From: Paenibacillus sp. Soil766
GTDB lineage: Bacteria > Bacillota > Bacilli > Paenibacillales > NBRC-103111
DNA: 64,000 bases
Direction: 5' to 3'
NCBI RefSeq assembly: GCF_001428105.1
Contig: NZ_LMSJ01000011.1
Location: 1 to 64,000 of the forward strand
Position numbers and translations under genes: made by a program
Shown here: positions 8,252-17,504 of the stretch, piece after piece
Position numbering within the stretch: the stretch's first letter is position 1
Layout of the letters: each line of letters starts with the position of its first letter
Notes under the pieces: generated by a model
What the model saw: only the letters and a program-made list of their open reading frames with translations
What the model was told of the DNA's origin: nothing
Databases searched by the model: none

Positions 8252-9211
8252 ATGCAAGAAGTTGCGGAGGTCGACATGAGAGCTGTTAAACAAAGAAGTA
8301 ATACATTTATAAGTAAAATTGATTTTATGAGGAAAAATCCTTTTCTTTACCTACTGATGGCACCAGCCTTCATCCTGACGATCATATTTAAGTACGTGCC
8401 CATGTACGGGGCGGTCATTGCTTTTAAAGACTTTAGTCCGAGCAAAGGGATTTTCGGCAGTGAATGGGTGGGATTAAAGCATTTTACAAAGTTTTTAACC
8501 TCACCCAATTTTGAAGTTATTTTCATGAACACGCTGAAACTTAGTGCTTACGGACTCTTACTTGGTTTCCCGGTCCCCATCTTATTAGCGCTTATGCTGA
8601 ATCAATTGCGTAAAGCTGGTGTTAAAAAAAGGATTCAATTGGTCTTATATGCACCAAACTTTATATCCGTTGTCGTTGTTGTTGGGATGCTATTCGTCTT
8701 CTTATCGCCGGTAGGGCCGATTAATAAGATTTTAACCCTGATTACTGGCCATCCTATTAGTTTTATGTCAGACCCGGATTATTTTCGTACGCTTTATATC
8801 TTATCTGGCATTTGGCAGGGAGCGGGCTGGTCATCGATTATTTATGTAGCTGCATTAGCCGGCGTTGACCCCGAACTCCATAATGCTGCAACCATTGATG
8901 GAGCTAACCTGCTGCAAAGAATTAAACACATCGACTTGCCTACGATTAAACCGGTTATGGCTATCGTTTTCATCTTAGCTGCAGGCGGCATTATGGCAAT
9001 TGGATTTGAGAAAGCCTATTTGATGCAAACGGCAATGAATGTTCCGACTTCAGAGATCATTCCAACCTATGTGTATAAAATTGGTTTGCAAGCAGGAAAT
9101 TATGCCTATTCCTCTGCGGTTGGTCTATTTAACTCCGTGATTAATGTCGTTTTACTTATCCTCGTTAATATTGTCGTGAAGAAATTAAATGAAGGTGAAG
9201 GCCTCTATTAA
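8252..9211 (+). CDS. CUT1 sugar ABC transporter permease, LplB type (fructan locus)
   Basis: This is a 319-residue inner-membrane permease with six predicted membrane segments. The family opening 'FKYVPMYGAVIAFKDF' is followed by the cytoplasmic EAA loop 'NAATIDGANLLQRIKHIDLP' around residues 218-237, which contacts the ATPase. The ATG at 8252 follows AGGGGGGG. The in-frame ATG at 8198 has no ribosome site and is rejected. It is first in an operon with the second permease (18 bases downstream), a binding lipoprotein and a GH32 enzyme. Import of fructo-oligosaccharides is inferred from the GH32 neighbour. No ATPase gene is adjacent. Confidence 0.9.
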   Translation: MQEVAEVDMRAVKQRSNTFISKIDFMRKNPFLYLLMAPAFILTIIFKYVPMYGAVIAFKDFSPSKGIFGSEWVGLKHFTKFLTSPNFEVIFMNTLKLSAYGLLLGFPVPILLALMLNQLRKAGVKKRIQLVLYAPNFISVVVVVGMLFVFLSPVGPINKILTLITGHPISFMSDPDYFRTLYILSGIWQGAGWSSIIYVAALAGVDPELHNAATIDGANLLQRIKHIDLPTIKPVMAIVFILAAGGIMAIGFEKAYLMQTAMNVPTSEIIPTYVYKIGLQAGNYAYSSAVGLFNSVINVVLLILVNIVVKKLNEGEGLY

Positions 9212-9229
9212 AAGAAAAGGAGAAGCCGT

Positions 9230-10111
9230 ATGAATTTTAAGCCTACTAGATTGGACCGTTTTATTCTGGCCATTAATTACATTCTATTGTTCTTTGCTGT
9301 ATTGATCGTTGTAGTTCCCTTAATTTATGTTGTCGTTGCATCGTTTATGGAGCCGACCGCACTGTTAAATAAAGGAATCTCCTTCCATCTTGCGGATTAT
9401 AGTATTCAAGGCTATAAAGTCATCTTATCGAATCATGCGATGATCCGGGGATTTGTAAATGCTCTTTTTTACTCCGTCGCATTTTCTTTTGTTACTCTCG
9501 TTGTCTCCATTTTTGCCGGCTACCCATTATCGGTTGCTGGTTTCGTAGGTAAAAAGTTTTTTACAATCCTGTTTGTCATCACCATGTTTTTCGGCGGCGG
9601 GTTAATTCCAACCTATCTGGTGATAAAAAACTTGGGAATGCTAGATACGGTATGGGCGATCATCCTACCAACGGCTGTAAATGTTTGGAATATTGTTTTG
9701 GCGAGGACCTTTTTTAGTGGAATTCCGAATGAATTGAACGAGGCAGCAAAGGTCGATGGCGCATCTGAGGTGCGTATCTTCTTCAAGATTGTTCTCCCTC
9801 TATCTAAACCAATTATTTTCGTATTAGCTCTATATGCATTCGTAGGTCAATGGAATTCTTATTTCGACGCGTTAATTTATTTGAAGAGTGCTAATTTGCT
9901 GCCTCTACAGTTGGTTTTAAGATCTATCTTAATTCAGAATCAAGTAAATCCTGGCATGATTGCGGACCAATTGGCTATGGCAGAACTGAAACGGTTATCT
10001 GAGATTATTAAGTATTCGTCCATTGTTATTTCCAGTCTACCGTTACTTATTATGTATCCTTTTTTCCAAAAGTATTTTGAAAAGGGTGTTTTGGTCGGTT
10101 CATTAAAATAA
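9230..10111 (+). CDS. CUT1 sugar ABC transporter permease, YtcP type (fructan locus)
   Basis: This 293-residue protein has six membrane segments and is the partner half of the heterodimeric channel. The EAA loop reads 'EAAKVDGASEVRIFFKIVLP', and the C-terminus ends with the family-typical 'PFFQKYFEKGVLVGSLK'. The ribosome site AAAGGAG lies just before the ATG. It follows the LplB-type permease in the same operon and precedes the binding lipoprotein by 49 bases. Confidence 0.9.
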   Translation: MNFKPTRLDRFILAINYILLFFAVLIVVVPLIYVVVASFMEPTALLNKGISFHLADYSIQGYKVILSNHAMIRGFVNALFYSVAFSFVTLVVSIFAGYPLSVAGFVGKKFFTILFVITMFFGGGLIPTYLVIKNLGMLDTVWAIILPTAVNVWNIVLARTFFSGIPNELNEAAKVDGASEVRIFFKIVLPLSKPIIFVLALYAFVGQWNSYFDALIYLKSANLLPLQLVLRSILIQNQVNPGMIADQLAMAELKRLSEIIKYSSIVISSLPLLIMYPFFQKYFEKGVLVGSLK

Positions 10112-10160
10112 TGGATCGGCAAACATATAGGTTTTCCAAAAAAAGAGGAGGGTTATTCTT

Positions 10161-11759
10161 ATGAAACATTCCCAAAAGGCATTATTCATTTCTATGGCGG
10201 CATTATTGGCAGTAACGGGGTGCAGCAGCAAAGAATCAGGCCAGCCGGCAGCATCAAATACTGCCCCAGGTACAACAGCGAAACCTGCTTTGAAGTTTAT
10301 GACACAAAGCTCACCGCTAGCTCCCGAAGATCCTAATAAAAAGGTGATATTCCAACGTCTAGAAGAAAAGACGGGGATACACATTGATTGGGAGAATTAT
10401 CCTTGGGATTCGTTTGCGGAGAAGAGGAATTTAGCGATTGCCAGCGGTGACCTTCCTGATGCGATTTTCGATGCAGCCTTGGGTGACTACGATTTGCTTA
10501 AATTGGCAAAGGACGGAACTATCATTCCGCTCGATGACATTATTGAAAAACAAATGCCGAATTTCAAGAAGGTATTGGAGAAAGCGCCGCAATATAAATC
10601 GATGATTACGGCCCCAGATGGCCATATTTATTCATTCCCATGGATTGAGGAGCTGGGCGCGGGTAAGGAAAGTATCCATTCTGTCGACGATTTTCCTTGG
10701 ATTAACGTGGAATGGCTAAATAAGTTAGGCTTGAAAATGCCTAAAACGACTGAAGAATTAAAACAAGTTTTGATAGCTTTTAAAACAAAAGACCCGAACG
10801 GTAATGGGAAAGCGGATGAAATACCAATGTCCTTCATTAATAAAACCGGCGGAGAAGACTTGGCTTTCTTATTCGGCTCCTTTGGTCAGGGTGAAAACTG
10901 GGATCACACGGTTGTAAGTGATGATGGAAAAGTTATTTTCACATCCGCTGACAACGGCTTTAAGGAAGGCGTCAAGTACTTAAATGAATTGTATAAAGAA
11001 GGTTTAATGGATGTTGAAGCGCCTACGCAGGATTGGAATACCTATCTCGCAAAAGGGAAAGAAAATCGTTACGGTCTATATTTCACATGGGATAAAGGAA
11101 ATATTACCGGCATGAACGATAAATATGACCTAATGCCTGCGCTTGAAGGGCCGAATGGCTGGAAAAATGTAACGCGAACGAACGGAATGGGACTCGATAG
11201 AGGAAGAATGGTTATCACAAAAGCAAATAAAAATATCGAAACGACTGCAAAATGGATTGATTCTCTATACGATCCGACCCAATCCGTACAAAACAACTGG
11301 GGCACTTATGGAGATAAAGCGCAGCAAAATATCTTTGAATTCGACGAATCTAAAAAAATGCTGAAACATCTACCGTTGAACGGCATGTCTCCTTGGGAAT
11401 TGAGACAAAAAACCTTTGTTGGCGGACCATTGGCGATTCTGGATTCTTACTATGGCAATGTTACGACGAAGCCAGACGATGCGGCATGGAGATTGGATCT
11501 AATGAAAAAAGTGATGGTCCCGGACATGAAAGCTAAAAATATTTATCCAAAAGTGTTCTTCTCTCTTGAAGAATTGGATCGACTTACTGCGATTGAAACA
11601 GATATGTTTGCCTATGTGCTGAGAAAACGGACCGAGTGGATCCAAAATGGGAAAATTGAAGCTGAATGGGCGGGTTATCTAAAAGAATTGGACCGTCTGG
11701 GCCTACAAGATTGGTTGAAGATTAAACAAGCAGGTTACGACAGAAACGTAAAAAAATAA
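10161..11759 (+). CDS. Extracellular sugar-binding lipoprotein, LipO/LplA type (fructan locus)
   Basis: This is a 532-residue lipoprotein. The signal sequence ends in the lipobox LAVTGC with Cys21 as the lipidation site, followed by a Ser/Pro/Ala-rich linker. The mature part is a family-1 type solute-binding fold with a calcium-like loop 'KDPNGNGKADE'. Length is normal for LplA/LipO proteins. It lies between the two permeases and the GH32 gene, so it should deliver the oligosaccharide that the GH32 enzyme then hydrolyses. The exact ligand is not readable from sequence. Confidence 0.9.
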   Translation: MKHSQKALFISMAALLAVTGCSSKESGQPAASNTAPGTTAKPALKFMTQSSPLAPEDPNKKVIFQRLEEKTGIHIDWENYPWDSFAEKRNLAIASGDLPDAIFDAALGDYDLLKLAKDGTIIPLDDIIEKQMPNFKKVLEKAPQYKSMITAPDGHIYSFPWIEELGAGKESIHSVDDFPWINVEWLNKLGLKMPKTTEELKQVLIAFKTKDPNGNGKADEIPMSFINKTGGEDLAFLFGSFGQGENWDHTVVSDDGKVIFTSADNGFKEGVKYLNELYKEGLMDVEAPTQDWNTYLAKGKENRYGLYFTWDKGNITGMNDKYDLMPALEGPNGWKNVTRTNGMGLDRGRMVITKANKNIETTAKWIDSLYDPTQSVQNNWGTYGDKAQQNIFEFDESKKMLKHLPLNGMSPWELRQKTFVGGPLAILDSYYGNVTTKPDDAAWRLDLMKKVMVPDMKAKNIYPKVFFSLEELDRLTAIETDMFAYVLRKRTEWIQNGKIEAEWAGYLKELDRLGLQDWLKIKQAGYDRNVKK

Positions 11760-11835
11760 GTTTTGTTATAGGACCCGGAGCGGATCGAGTATGAAGGTAA
11801 CGCTCCGGATTTTAAATATAGAGGGAGTGGAAGAG

Positions 11836-13326
11836 ATGTCAACTGTTATGTATAGAGAAAGGTACCGGCCACAGTTTCATTTTACACCGCCGGCTAAGTG
11901 GATGAACGATCCGAATGGAATGGTATATTTCGATGGGGAATATCACTTGTTTTATCAGCATTATCCGGAAGGTACAACTTGGGGACCGATGCATTGGGGT
12001 CATGCAATCAGTACGGACTTGACCCATTGGGAGCATCGTTCGATTGCGTTAAAGCCGGATCAAAACGGTTTTATATTTTCCGGAAGCGCAGTAGTGGATT
12101 GGGAGGATACCAGCGGATTTTTCTCCGGTAAGCCGGGTTTAGTTGCTATTTTCACCCACGCGGACCATTATCCGGATTCCGATCGTCCGAGACAGAGGCA
12201 AAGCCTTGCTTATAGTTTGGATAAAGGCAGAACCTGGGTGATGTATGAGGGGAATCCAGTGTTGTGCAACGAGCAAATAACGGATTTCCGGGATCCTAAA
12301 GTTTTCTGGCATGCTACAAAGCAGCAGTGGGTCATGGTGCTTGCAGCGTGTGACCGTGTTCATTTCTATACGTCTGCCAATTTAAAGGAATGGTCTTTTG
12401 CAAGTGAGTTCGGTGCCGCAGAAGGCTCGCACGCAGGAGTATGGGAATGCCCAGACTTAATAGAGCTACCGATAAATGGTCATGCTGAAGAAACGAAATG
12501 GATACTGATCGTCAGCATTGGAGATCATCCACAGATGGCGGAAGGTTCAAGGACACAATATTTTGTCGGGAGCTTTGACGGAAGTACGTTTACGAACGAT
12601 GCTTCTCCTGAAACCGTATTATGGTTGGATCACGGAAGAGATAACTATGCCGGTGTAACATGGTCGGATGTTGATAGATCGGATAAAGGAAAGCTGTTTA
12701 TCGGCTGGATGAGCAATTGGAAGTACGCAAATCTCACTCCGACAAGCAGTTGGAGAAGCGCTATGACGCTGCCACGGGTGCTCTCCCTGAAGAAGGGGCC
12801 ATCTGGAATTCGTTTGGTACAAAAGCCAGTTACAGATTTGCAAAAGCTTCGGTTAGAAGCGCAGGTTTGGCAAGAGGTTACAGTTAATCCCGGTCAAAAT
12901 ATACTTTCGGACGTGCACTGCGATTTCTATGAGCTCGAATGTGAAATCGATTTGGGTGAAGCATCGGAAGTTGGTTTTAAGCTTCGGAATTCGGAGTGGG
13001 AAGAAACCGTAGTCGGCTATAACACCGCCATGCAGACATTGTTTGTTGACCGCTGCAACTCCGGTGAAAGCGGATTTCATGACGCATTTGCATGTAAGCA
13101 TGATGTACAATTGAAGCTTCAAGATGGACGGCTAAAGCTGCACCTTTTTGTCGATAACTCCTCTATTGAAGTATTTGCAAATGACGGGAAGATCGTGATT
13201 ACCGATCAAATTTTTCCAGATCCGTCTAGTACAGGTTTGGAACTGTATGTTCTTGATGGAAAGGCTAAGCTCATTTCCCTAGCGCTTCATCCATTGAAAT
13301 CAATCTATTCAGTTGTGACGGTATAA
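11836..13326 (+). CDS. GH32 beta-fructosidase (sucrose/fructan hydrolase)
   Basis: This 496-residue enzyme has the three canonical GH32 motifs: the nucleophile Asp25 in WMNDPNG, transition-state stabiliser Asp153 in FRDP and acid/base Glu204 in ECPDL. An N-terminal five-bladed propeller is followed by the C-terminal beta-sandwich ('DNSSIEVFANDG'). The ATG at 11836 follows GAGGGAGTGG, and an in-frame ATG at 11791 lacks a ribosome site. There is no signal peptide, so it acts in the cytoplasm on imported sucrose or fructo-oligosaccharides. It sits 76 bases after the binding protein and immediately before fructokinase debris, which would have been the next pathway step. Confidence 0.92.
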   Translation: MSTVMYRERYRPQFHFTPPAKWMNDPNGMVYFDGEYHLFYQHYPEGTTWGPMHWGHAISTDLTHWEHRSIALKPDQNGFIFSGSAVVDWEDTSGFFSGKPGLVAIFTHADHYPDSDRPRQRQSLAYSLDKGRTWVMYEGNPVLCNEQITDFRDPKVFWHATKQQWVMVLAACDRVHFYTSANLKEWSFASEFGAAEGSHAGVWECPDLIELPINGHAEETKWILIVSIGDHPQMAEGSRTQYFVGSFDGSTFTNDASPETVLWLDHGRDNYAGVTWSDVDRSDKGKLFIGWMSNWKYANLTPTSSWRSAMTLPRVLSLKKGPSGIRLVQKPVTDLQKLRLEAQVWQEVTVNPGQNILSDVHCDFYELECEIDLGEASEVGFKLRNSEWEETVVGYNTAMQTLFVDRCNSGESGFHDAFACKHDVQLKLQDGRLKLHLFVDNSSIEVFANDGKIVITDQIFPDPSSTGLELYVLDGKAKLISLALHPLKSIYSVVTV

Positions 13327-13356
13327 CAAAGTGACGATGATTGTGAGGGAAACGAA

Positions 13357-13655
13357 TTGTTATTAGGTGCTATCGAAGGAATCGGAACCTTCGGCCCGAT
13401 CGATGTGAACCCGCAGAGCCCGGCTTATGGTTCCGTAACAAGAACTCCAAAGCCGCACTGGAGCGGTTACCGGATCGTGGAGCATTTGAAGCGCAGCATT
13501 GGGGGAAGCAACATGGGGGGCTGCATCAGGATTGAACAGCTGCCTGTACATGACGATCGGAACTGGGATCTGTGCGGGTGCAATCCTTGAAGGCAAGCGG
13601 CAACGCTGGCCTTTACGGTGCCCTGGCCTTGGCTAAGCAAGCCTTGGATATTTAG
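13357..13655 (+). pseudogene. Fructokinase (ROK family) pseudogene, heavily deleted
   Basis: Separate blocks of a Firmicute ROK fructokinase survive in order. The start is 'LLGAIEG' (TTG at 13357). A 'GTFGPIDVNPQSPAYG' block follows directly, although it normally lies about 60 residues later. A block reading 'ALGEATWGAASGL' then 'GTGICAGAILEGK' lies in a different frame at about 13490-13596. The C-terminal tail 'GLYGALALAKQALDI' ends at the stop at 13655. Internal segments, including most of the phosphate loop and the zinc site, are missing. The gene follows GH32 by 30 bases and would have phosphorylated the released fructose. Confidence 0.75.
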
Positions 13656-13685
13656 AAGTGTGACACCAAGAAAATACCGGAAAGC

Positions 13686-13718
13686 ACCTCCAGCTATTCA
13701 TCGTAGTGGAGGTATTTT
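13686..13718 (+). terminator. Terminator after the fructan operon
   Basis: ACCTCCA pairs with TGGAGGT across a 14-base loop, followed by ATTTTT. It closes the transporter-GH32-fructokinase unit. Confidence 0.6.
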
Positions 13719-13754
13719 TCCTTTAGATATACAACTATTCGGGAGGATGCGTTA

Positions 13755-14428
13755 ATGAAACTTGGATTCATCGGTTGCGGAGTTATTTCAACTGCACACT
13801 TGGAAGGTTTGCAACAATTAAAAAATGAAGGCAAGAAAACGTTTGATATAACCGCTGTTTGCGATCTTAGGCAGGATCGGGCTGAGGCGTTTGCAGTTGA
13901 AGTGAAAAGTCGGCTTGGAAAGCGGCCCGAAGTATATACTGATTATCGTAGGATGCTGGAGGAAGGCCGCTTGGATGCAGTATCCGTCCTAGTGGCGAAG
14001 ATACGTCGGTAACCGTTTTTCGTTTTGAAAACGGTGGATTGGGGCACTGGATGTGCAGTACTGCTGCGCATGGGGAAAGAACAGGCGGGGTGTGGATTTA
14101 CGGCAGCAAAGGTTGCTTCCGTCCTGGCAAACATGCGGCGTTAGAAGACGGAAGTATTATCCCAATGTCTGAAATCATCGAGCGTTTTGCACCCGATACG
14201 GTGCAAAATCCGTTTGCCCATTCTTATGTGGAATTATGGGAGGCGATTACGGATCATAAGGAGCCGATCTCGAGCGGTGAACGGGGGCTTGAAGCCTTAT
14301 GCGTCGTATTTGCGGCATTGGAGTCAGCTACAATTGGCCAACCGGTTAATGTCCAAGACATCATCAACGGAAAAATGCACGCATATGAAGATTCGGTGAT
14401 CGAGGAAATGAAATCTTTCAAAAAGTAG
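13755..14428 (+). pseudogene. Gfo/Idh/MocA-family oxidoreductase with internal deletion
   Basis: The first frame (13755-14012) encodes the N-terminal NAD(P)-binding part, with IGCGVIS as the dinucleotide loop, up to 'LDAVSV', where the family normally reads SVCTPN. It then runs into a stop. From about 13995 a second frame resumes with 'EDTSVTVFRFENG' and continues to 14428 as the C-terminal part of the same family ('HSYVELWEAITDH', 'GLEALCVVFAALESA'). Roughly half of the middle, including the catalytic Lys-containing EKP region, is gone. The enzyme would have been a sugar dehydrogenase linked to the fructan locus. Confidence 0.75.
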
Positions 14429-14625
14429 CTTTTATAATAAACACATTAATGTGAGCTGCCTGTATATTTCACAGAAATTGTTGGCAAATGGTATGCATAT
14501 AGAGGAATCAACATAGCTTCAGTTAAGCACAACTACGATATTACAAGTATTCTAAATCTGTGATTAATCGTTAAGAGGCAGTACTGTTTTTTTGTGGCAA
14601 GTGAATATTTGATGCGGGGTGAATC

Positions 14626-15513
14626 TTGTTGAACATGAAAGTTGAAGAGATTATTCGCAAAGTACCAGAGCTAAGCCATGAATTCCTAAGTTTTAATAGT
14701 CTTAATGGAGGGCTATGCAACCAAACTTATAAGGTACAAACCAAACAGAGTTCATACGTTCTTCGTATCAATAGCAGGCAAAATGAGTATCTGAACCTGA
14801 CACGCCGCTCTGAAGTAGAAGTGATGAAGAAGGCAAACCGCGAAGGATTTGCTCCCAGAGTGATTTCTAATAATCATCCGGAACAATTTGTAGTCACGGA
14901 ATTTATTGAAGGTCGAATGCTTGAAAAAAATGATCTGAAAGACGATAATATCAAAGGAATGATTATGGATCGCTTCAAACGAATACATCGTATGGAAGGT
15001 CAAGGTAGAACATGTACGCCTTACGATTTAATTTTTGGATATTTGAAGGGCGCAGATCAGTTTCAAGTCAAGCATCCTGATGGATTAAACAGAATGTTGA
15101 GTCAAGTAGAAAAAATCGCGCATAAGAGGAGTGATGACAAAGAATATAATGGAAAATTCTGTCACAATGATTCCTTTTTATGCAATATGATTTTTACAGG
15201 TCAACAGTTGCAAATCATTGATTGGGAGTTGTCGGGAGTCGGAGATGTGTTTTTCGAATTGACGCTCATTCCGTTTACAAACCAATTCAGTGAAACAGAT
15301 GAGCGTGAGTGGTTAAAGTTATACTTCGGATATTTCGAGGAGGAAACATTCCACATTTTTCAGGACATGAAATTCGTGTCGATGGTTCGAGAGGTTGCAT
15401 GGGGAATGTTTTACAGTGGACTTACCAAAGGGGATAGTAACCATAATTTTGATTATTATAAGTTTGCTGAATATTGCATTCAGCGGATTGAACAAGGGAT
15501 TTATCAGTTATAA
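14626..15513 (+). CDS. Phosphotransferase, aminoglycoside/choline kinase-like
   Basis: This 295-residue cytosolic kinase-like protein has the APH/ChoK fold signatures. A Gly-rich 'LNGGLCNQTYKV' loop lies near residue 27, the catalytic 'CHNDSFLCNMI' (HxDxxxxN form) near residue 185 and the metal-binding 'IIDWELSG' near residue 205. This arrangement resembles LicA-type choline kinases more than drug-modifying enzymes. The start is TTG 14626, TTG 14629 or ATG 14635, all within reach of GCGGGGTG at 14614-14620. It stands alone and is followed by a strong hairpin. The acceptor (choline, ethanolamine, a sugar or an antibiotic) cannot be decided. Confidence 0.75.
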   Translation: MLNMKVEEIIRKVPELSHEFLSFNSLNGGLCNQTYKVQTKQSSYVLRINSRQNEYLNLTRRSEVEVMKKANREGFAPRVISNNHPEQFVVTEFIEGRMLEKNDLKDDNIKGMIMDRFKRIHRMEGQGRTCTPYDLIFGYLKGADQFQVKHPDGLNRMLSQVEKIAHKRSDDKEYNGKFCHNDSFLCNMIFTGQQLQIIDWELSGVGDVFFELTLIPFTNQFSETDEREWLKLYFGYFEEETFHIFQDMKFVSMVREVAWGMFYSGLTKGDSNHNFDYYKFAEYCIQRIEQGIYQL

Positions 15514-15653
15514 TATTAGCAAGCAATCTAGGCGTGTTAATTAACAGAATTATGAATTTTAAGTAAGAGTAATGGTACGACAAATAAACCCTCCACTCTG
15601 GTCGCATTATAACCATACTAAATAATCTTTCAGATTCAGTAAAAGATAACTAG

Positions 15654-15691
15654 GCGTTCACTCTATCAATTGGGTGAACGCTTATTTCATT
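15654..15691 (+). terminator. Repeated hairpin terminator (GCGTTCACTC/GGGTGAACGC)
   Basis: A near-perfect stem (GCGTTCAC with GTGAACGC) is followed by TTATTTC and a T-rich tract. A diverged copy is at 2386-2409. The remaining 15514-15960 shows no gene. Confidence 0.7.
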
Positions 15692-15968
15692 TTTTCATGC
15701 ATTAATTCATATATGCGTTACATTGAGGATGAGAGAGTGTATGGCCTTAGTCGTATGGTAGCTCTGTAAGTTATGCCGTTGCTGCGAGACATCGATAGGC
15801 CATTAATTATGATGAAGAAATGAAAAAAGAAAAAATAACTTCATTATGGGATCAGGTACTTTGTAACAACAACGAAAAATCCGCTCTCAAACACGCTAAA
15901 TAAAACACGACTTCGCACCTGTATAGATCAAATCCAAAAATATTGAACATCTAAAAAAAATGTTTGAA

Positions 15969-15998
15969 TTTAAAGCGCTTTCTAAGTCGTTCTATAAT
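15969..15998 (+). promoter_or_regulatory. Promoter with overlapping cre-like site before the second fructan locus
   Basis: TTTAAAGCGCTTTCTA at 15969-15984 is a one-mismatch catabolite-responsive element. A perfect -10 TATAAT lies at 15993-15998, and a weak -35 TTTAAA (15969-15974) overlaps the cre site. The gene's ribosome site GAAAGGAG begins 15 bases later. CcpA binding here would block RNA polymerase. Confidence 0.6.
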
Positions 15999-16028
15999 AG
16001 AATTACAACAACCGAAAGGAGTCGCTAC

Positions 16029-17492
16029 ATGTCAAACAGATTTTATAAACCCGATAAAGCTTGGGTAGGAGATTTAATTCCCTTCTACAAGGACGGGACG
16101 TTCAGACTGTTCTATCTTCATGATTGGAGAGAGAACAAGCAAATGTACGGAGAAGGCACTTCCTGGTTCGAGCTTCGCTCTAACGATTTCGTTACATATG
16201 AAGAGATGGGGGAAAAGTTGAAGCACGGCAGTAATGAAGAGCAGGATATGAATTGCTATACAGGCTCTATCATTGAAGCGAATGGCGAATATCATCTCTT
16301 CTATACTGGCAAAAATCTTAATCCAGATTTTTGTGAGGATGGCATACCACTCGAGTGTGTTATGCATGCTGTCAGCAAGGATATGGAGACATGGACGAAA
16401 CTCCCTGAGGACACGTTCTATTCTGATGGTATTCGGTATGAACGGCATGACTGGAGAGACCCACATGTGATTTGGAACGAAGAAGCAGGGGAATACTGGA
16501 TGCTGCTTGCTGCCAGACTTAAAGAAGGACTCGCGAGACGAAGAGGCTGCATTGCACTTTGTTCGTCGAATGATCTGAAGTCATGGGAAATTCGCGAGCC
16601 TTTCTGGGATCCAAAGTTGTATGTGACCCATGAATGTCCAGATTTATTTCAAATTGGCGAATGGTGGTATCTGGTGTACTCCACGTTCTCGGAACGTTTT
16701 GTTACTCATTACCGAATGAGTAAATCCCTTAGCGGTCCTTGGACGGCGCCGAAACACGATGCGTTCGATGGGCGAGCATTCTATGCTGCCAAAACGTGGG
16801 GCGATGGAGAAAAACGGTACGCGTTCGGTTGGGTCCCCAGCAAGGAACATGAAAATGATTTTGGCGATTGGCAATGGGCCGGCAATCTAGTTGTACATGA
16901 GGTGGTCCAGCAGACTGACGGGACGTTGACGGTCTGCACCCCGGAGGCCTTAGATCAACATTTTGGTAGCCGACAACCTATCCTATATCAGGCGCGGATT
17001 GGAAATTGGCATACAATAGACGTTTCCGCATTCGTGGAAGCTGATGAAACATTCGCTTGCATTTCGGCAGGGGCGATGCCTGCCACTTGCAAAATCAAGG
17101 CGAATGTGACGTTCACAGACCAGACACGCGGCTGTGGCGTTATGCTAAGAGCAAACTCGAATATGGACGAGTGCTATTACATTCGCATCGAACCGATGCA
17201 TAACCGGCTCGTATTCGACTTCTGGCCAAGAAGAATTAAGGGAGAAGCTCAATGGCACATTGCGGGAGATAAGCCGTATGCGGTAGAGCTGGAAATACCT
17301 ATGGATTTACAAGCCGGCATCGCATATGAAATCAAGGTTATCGTCGAAAATTCCGTATGCGTTGTTTATTTGAACAATCAAGTAGCGATGACCACGAGGA
17401 TTTACAACATGAAAGAAGGCGACTGGGGATTCTTCGTCCAGGAAGGACAAGCCACATTTGAGCAAGTAGAACTATCAGTTCCCAATTCATAA
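16029..17492 (+). CDS. GH32-type glycosidase with a non-canonical nucleophile motif
   Basis: This is a 487-residue cytoplasmic five-bladed propeller enzyme of the GH32/clan GH-J kind. Asp15 in WVGDLIPFYKDG takes the place of the WMNDPNG nucleophile. Asp144 in WRDPHV and Glu202 in HECPDL match the stabiliser and acid/base. A C-terminal sandwich follows from about residue 330. The upstream frame is open to 15960, but the promoter lies there and the ATG at 16029 follows GAAAGGAG. It heads an operon with a binding protein and two permeases. A fructan or other fructoside substrate is inferred. The altered motif suggests a specificity different from the enzyme at 11836. Confidence 0.8.
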   Translation: MSNRFYKPDKAWVGDLIPFYKDGTFRLFYLHDWRENKQMYGEGTSWFELRSNDFVTYEEMGEKLKHGSNEEQDMNCYTGSIIEANGEYHLFYTGKNLNPDFCEDGIPLECVMHAVSKDMETWTKLPEDTFYSDGIRYERHDWRDPHVIWNEEAGEYWMLLAARLKEGLARRRGCIALCSSNDLKSWEIREPFWDPKLYVTHECPDLFQIGEWWYLVYSTFSERFVTHYRMSKSLSGPWTAPKHDAFDGRAFYAAKTWGDGEKRYAFGWVPSKEHENDFGDWQWAGNLVVHEVVQQTDGTLTVCTPEALDQHFGSRQPILYQARIGNWHTIDVSAFVEADETFACISAGAMPATCKIKANVTFTDQTRGCGVMLRANSNMDECYYIRIEPMHNRLVFDFWPRRIKGEAQWHIAGDKPYAVELEIPMDLQAGIAYEIKVIVENSVCVVYLNNQVAMTTRIYNMKEGDWGFFVQEGQATFEQVELSVPNS

Positions 17493-17504
17493 GGAGGTTA
17501 TCCA

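Noticed and set aside
14626-15513. Aminoglycoside resistance gene
   Set aside because: The motifs fit the broader phosphotransferase/choline-kinase fold, and nothing indicates drug specificity.
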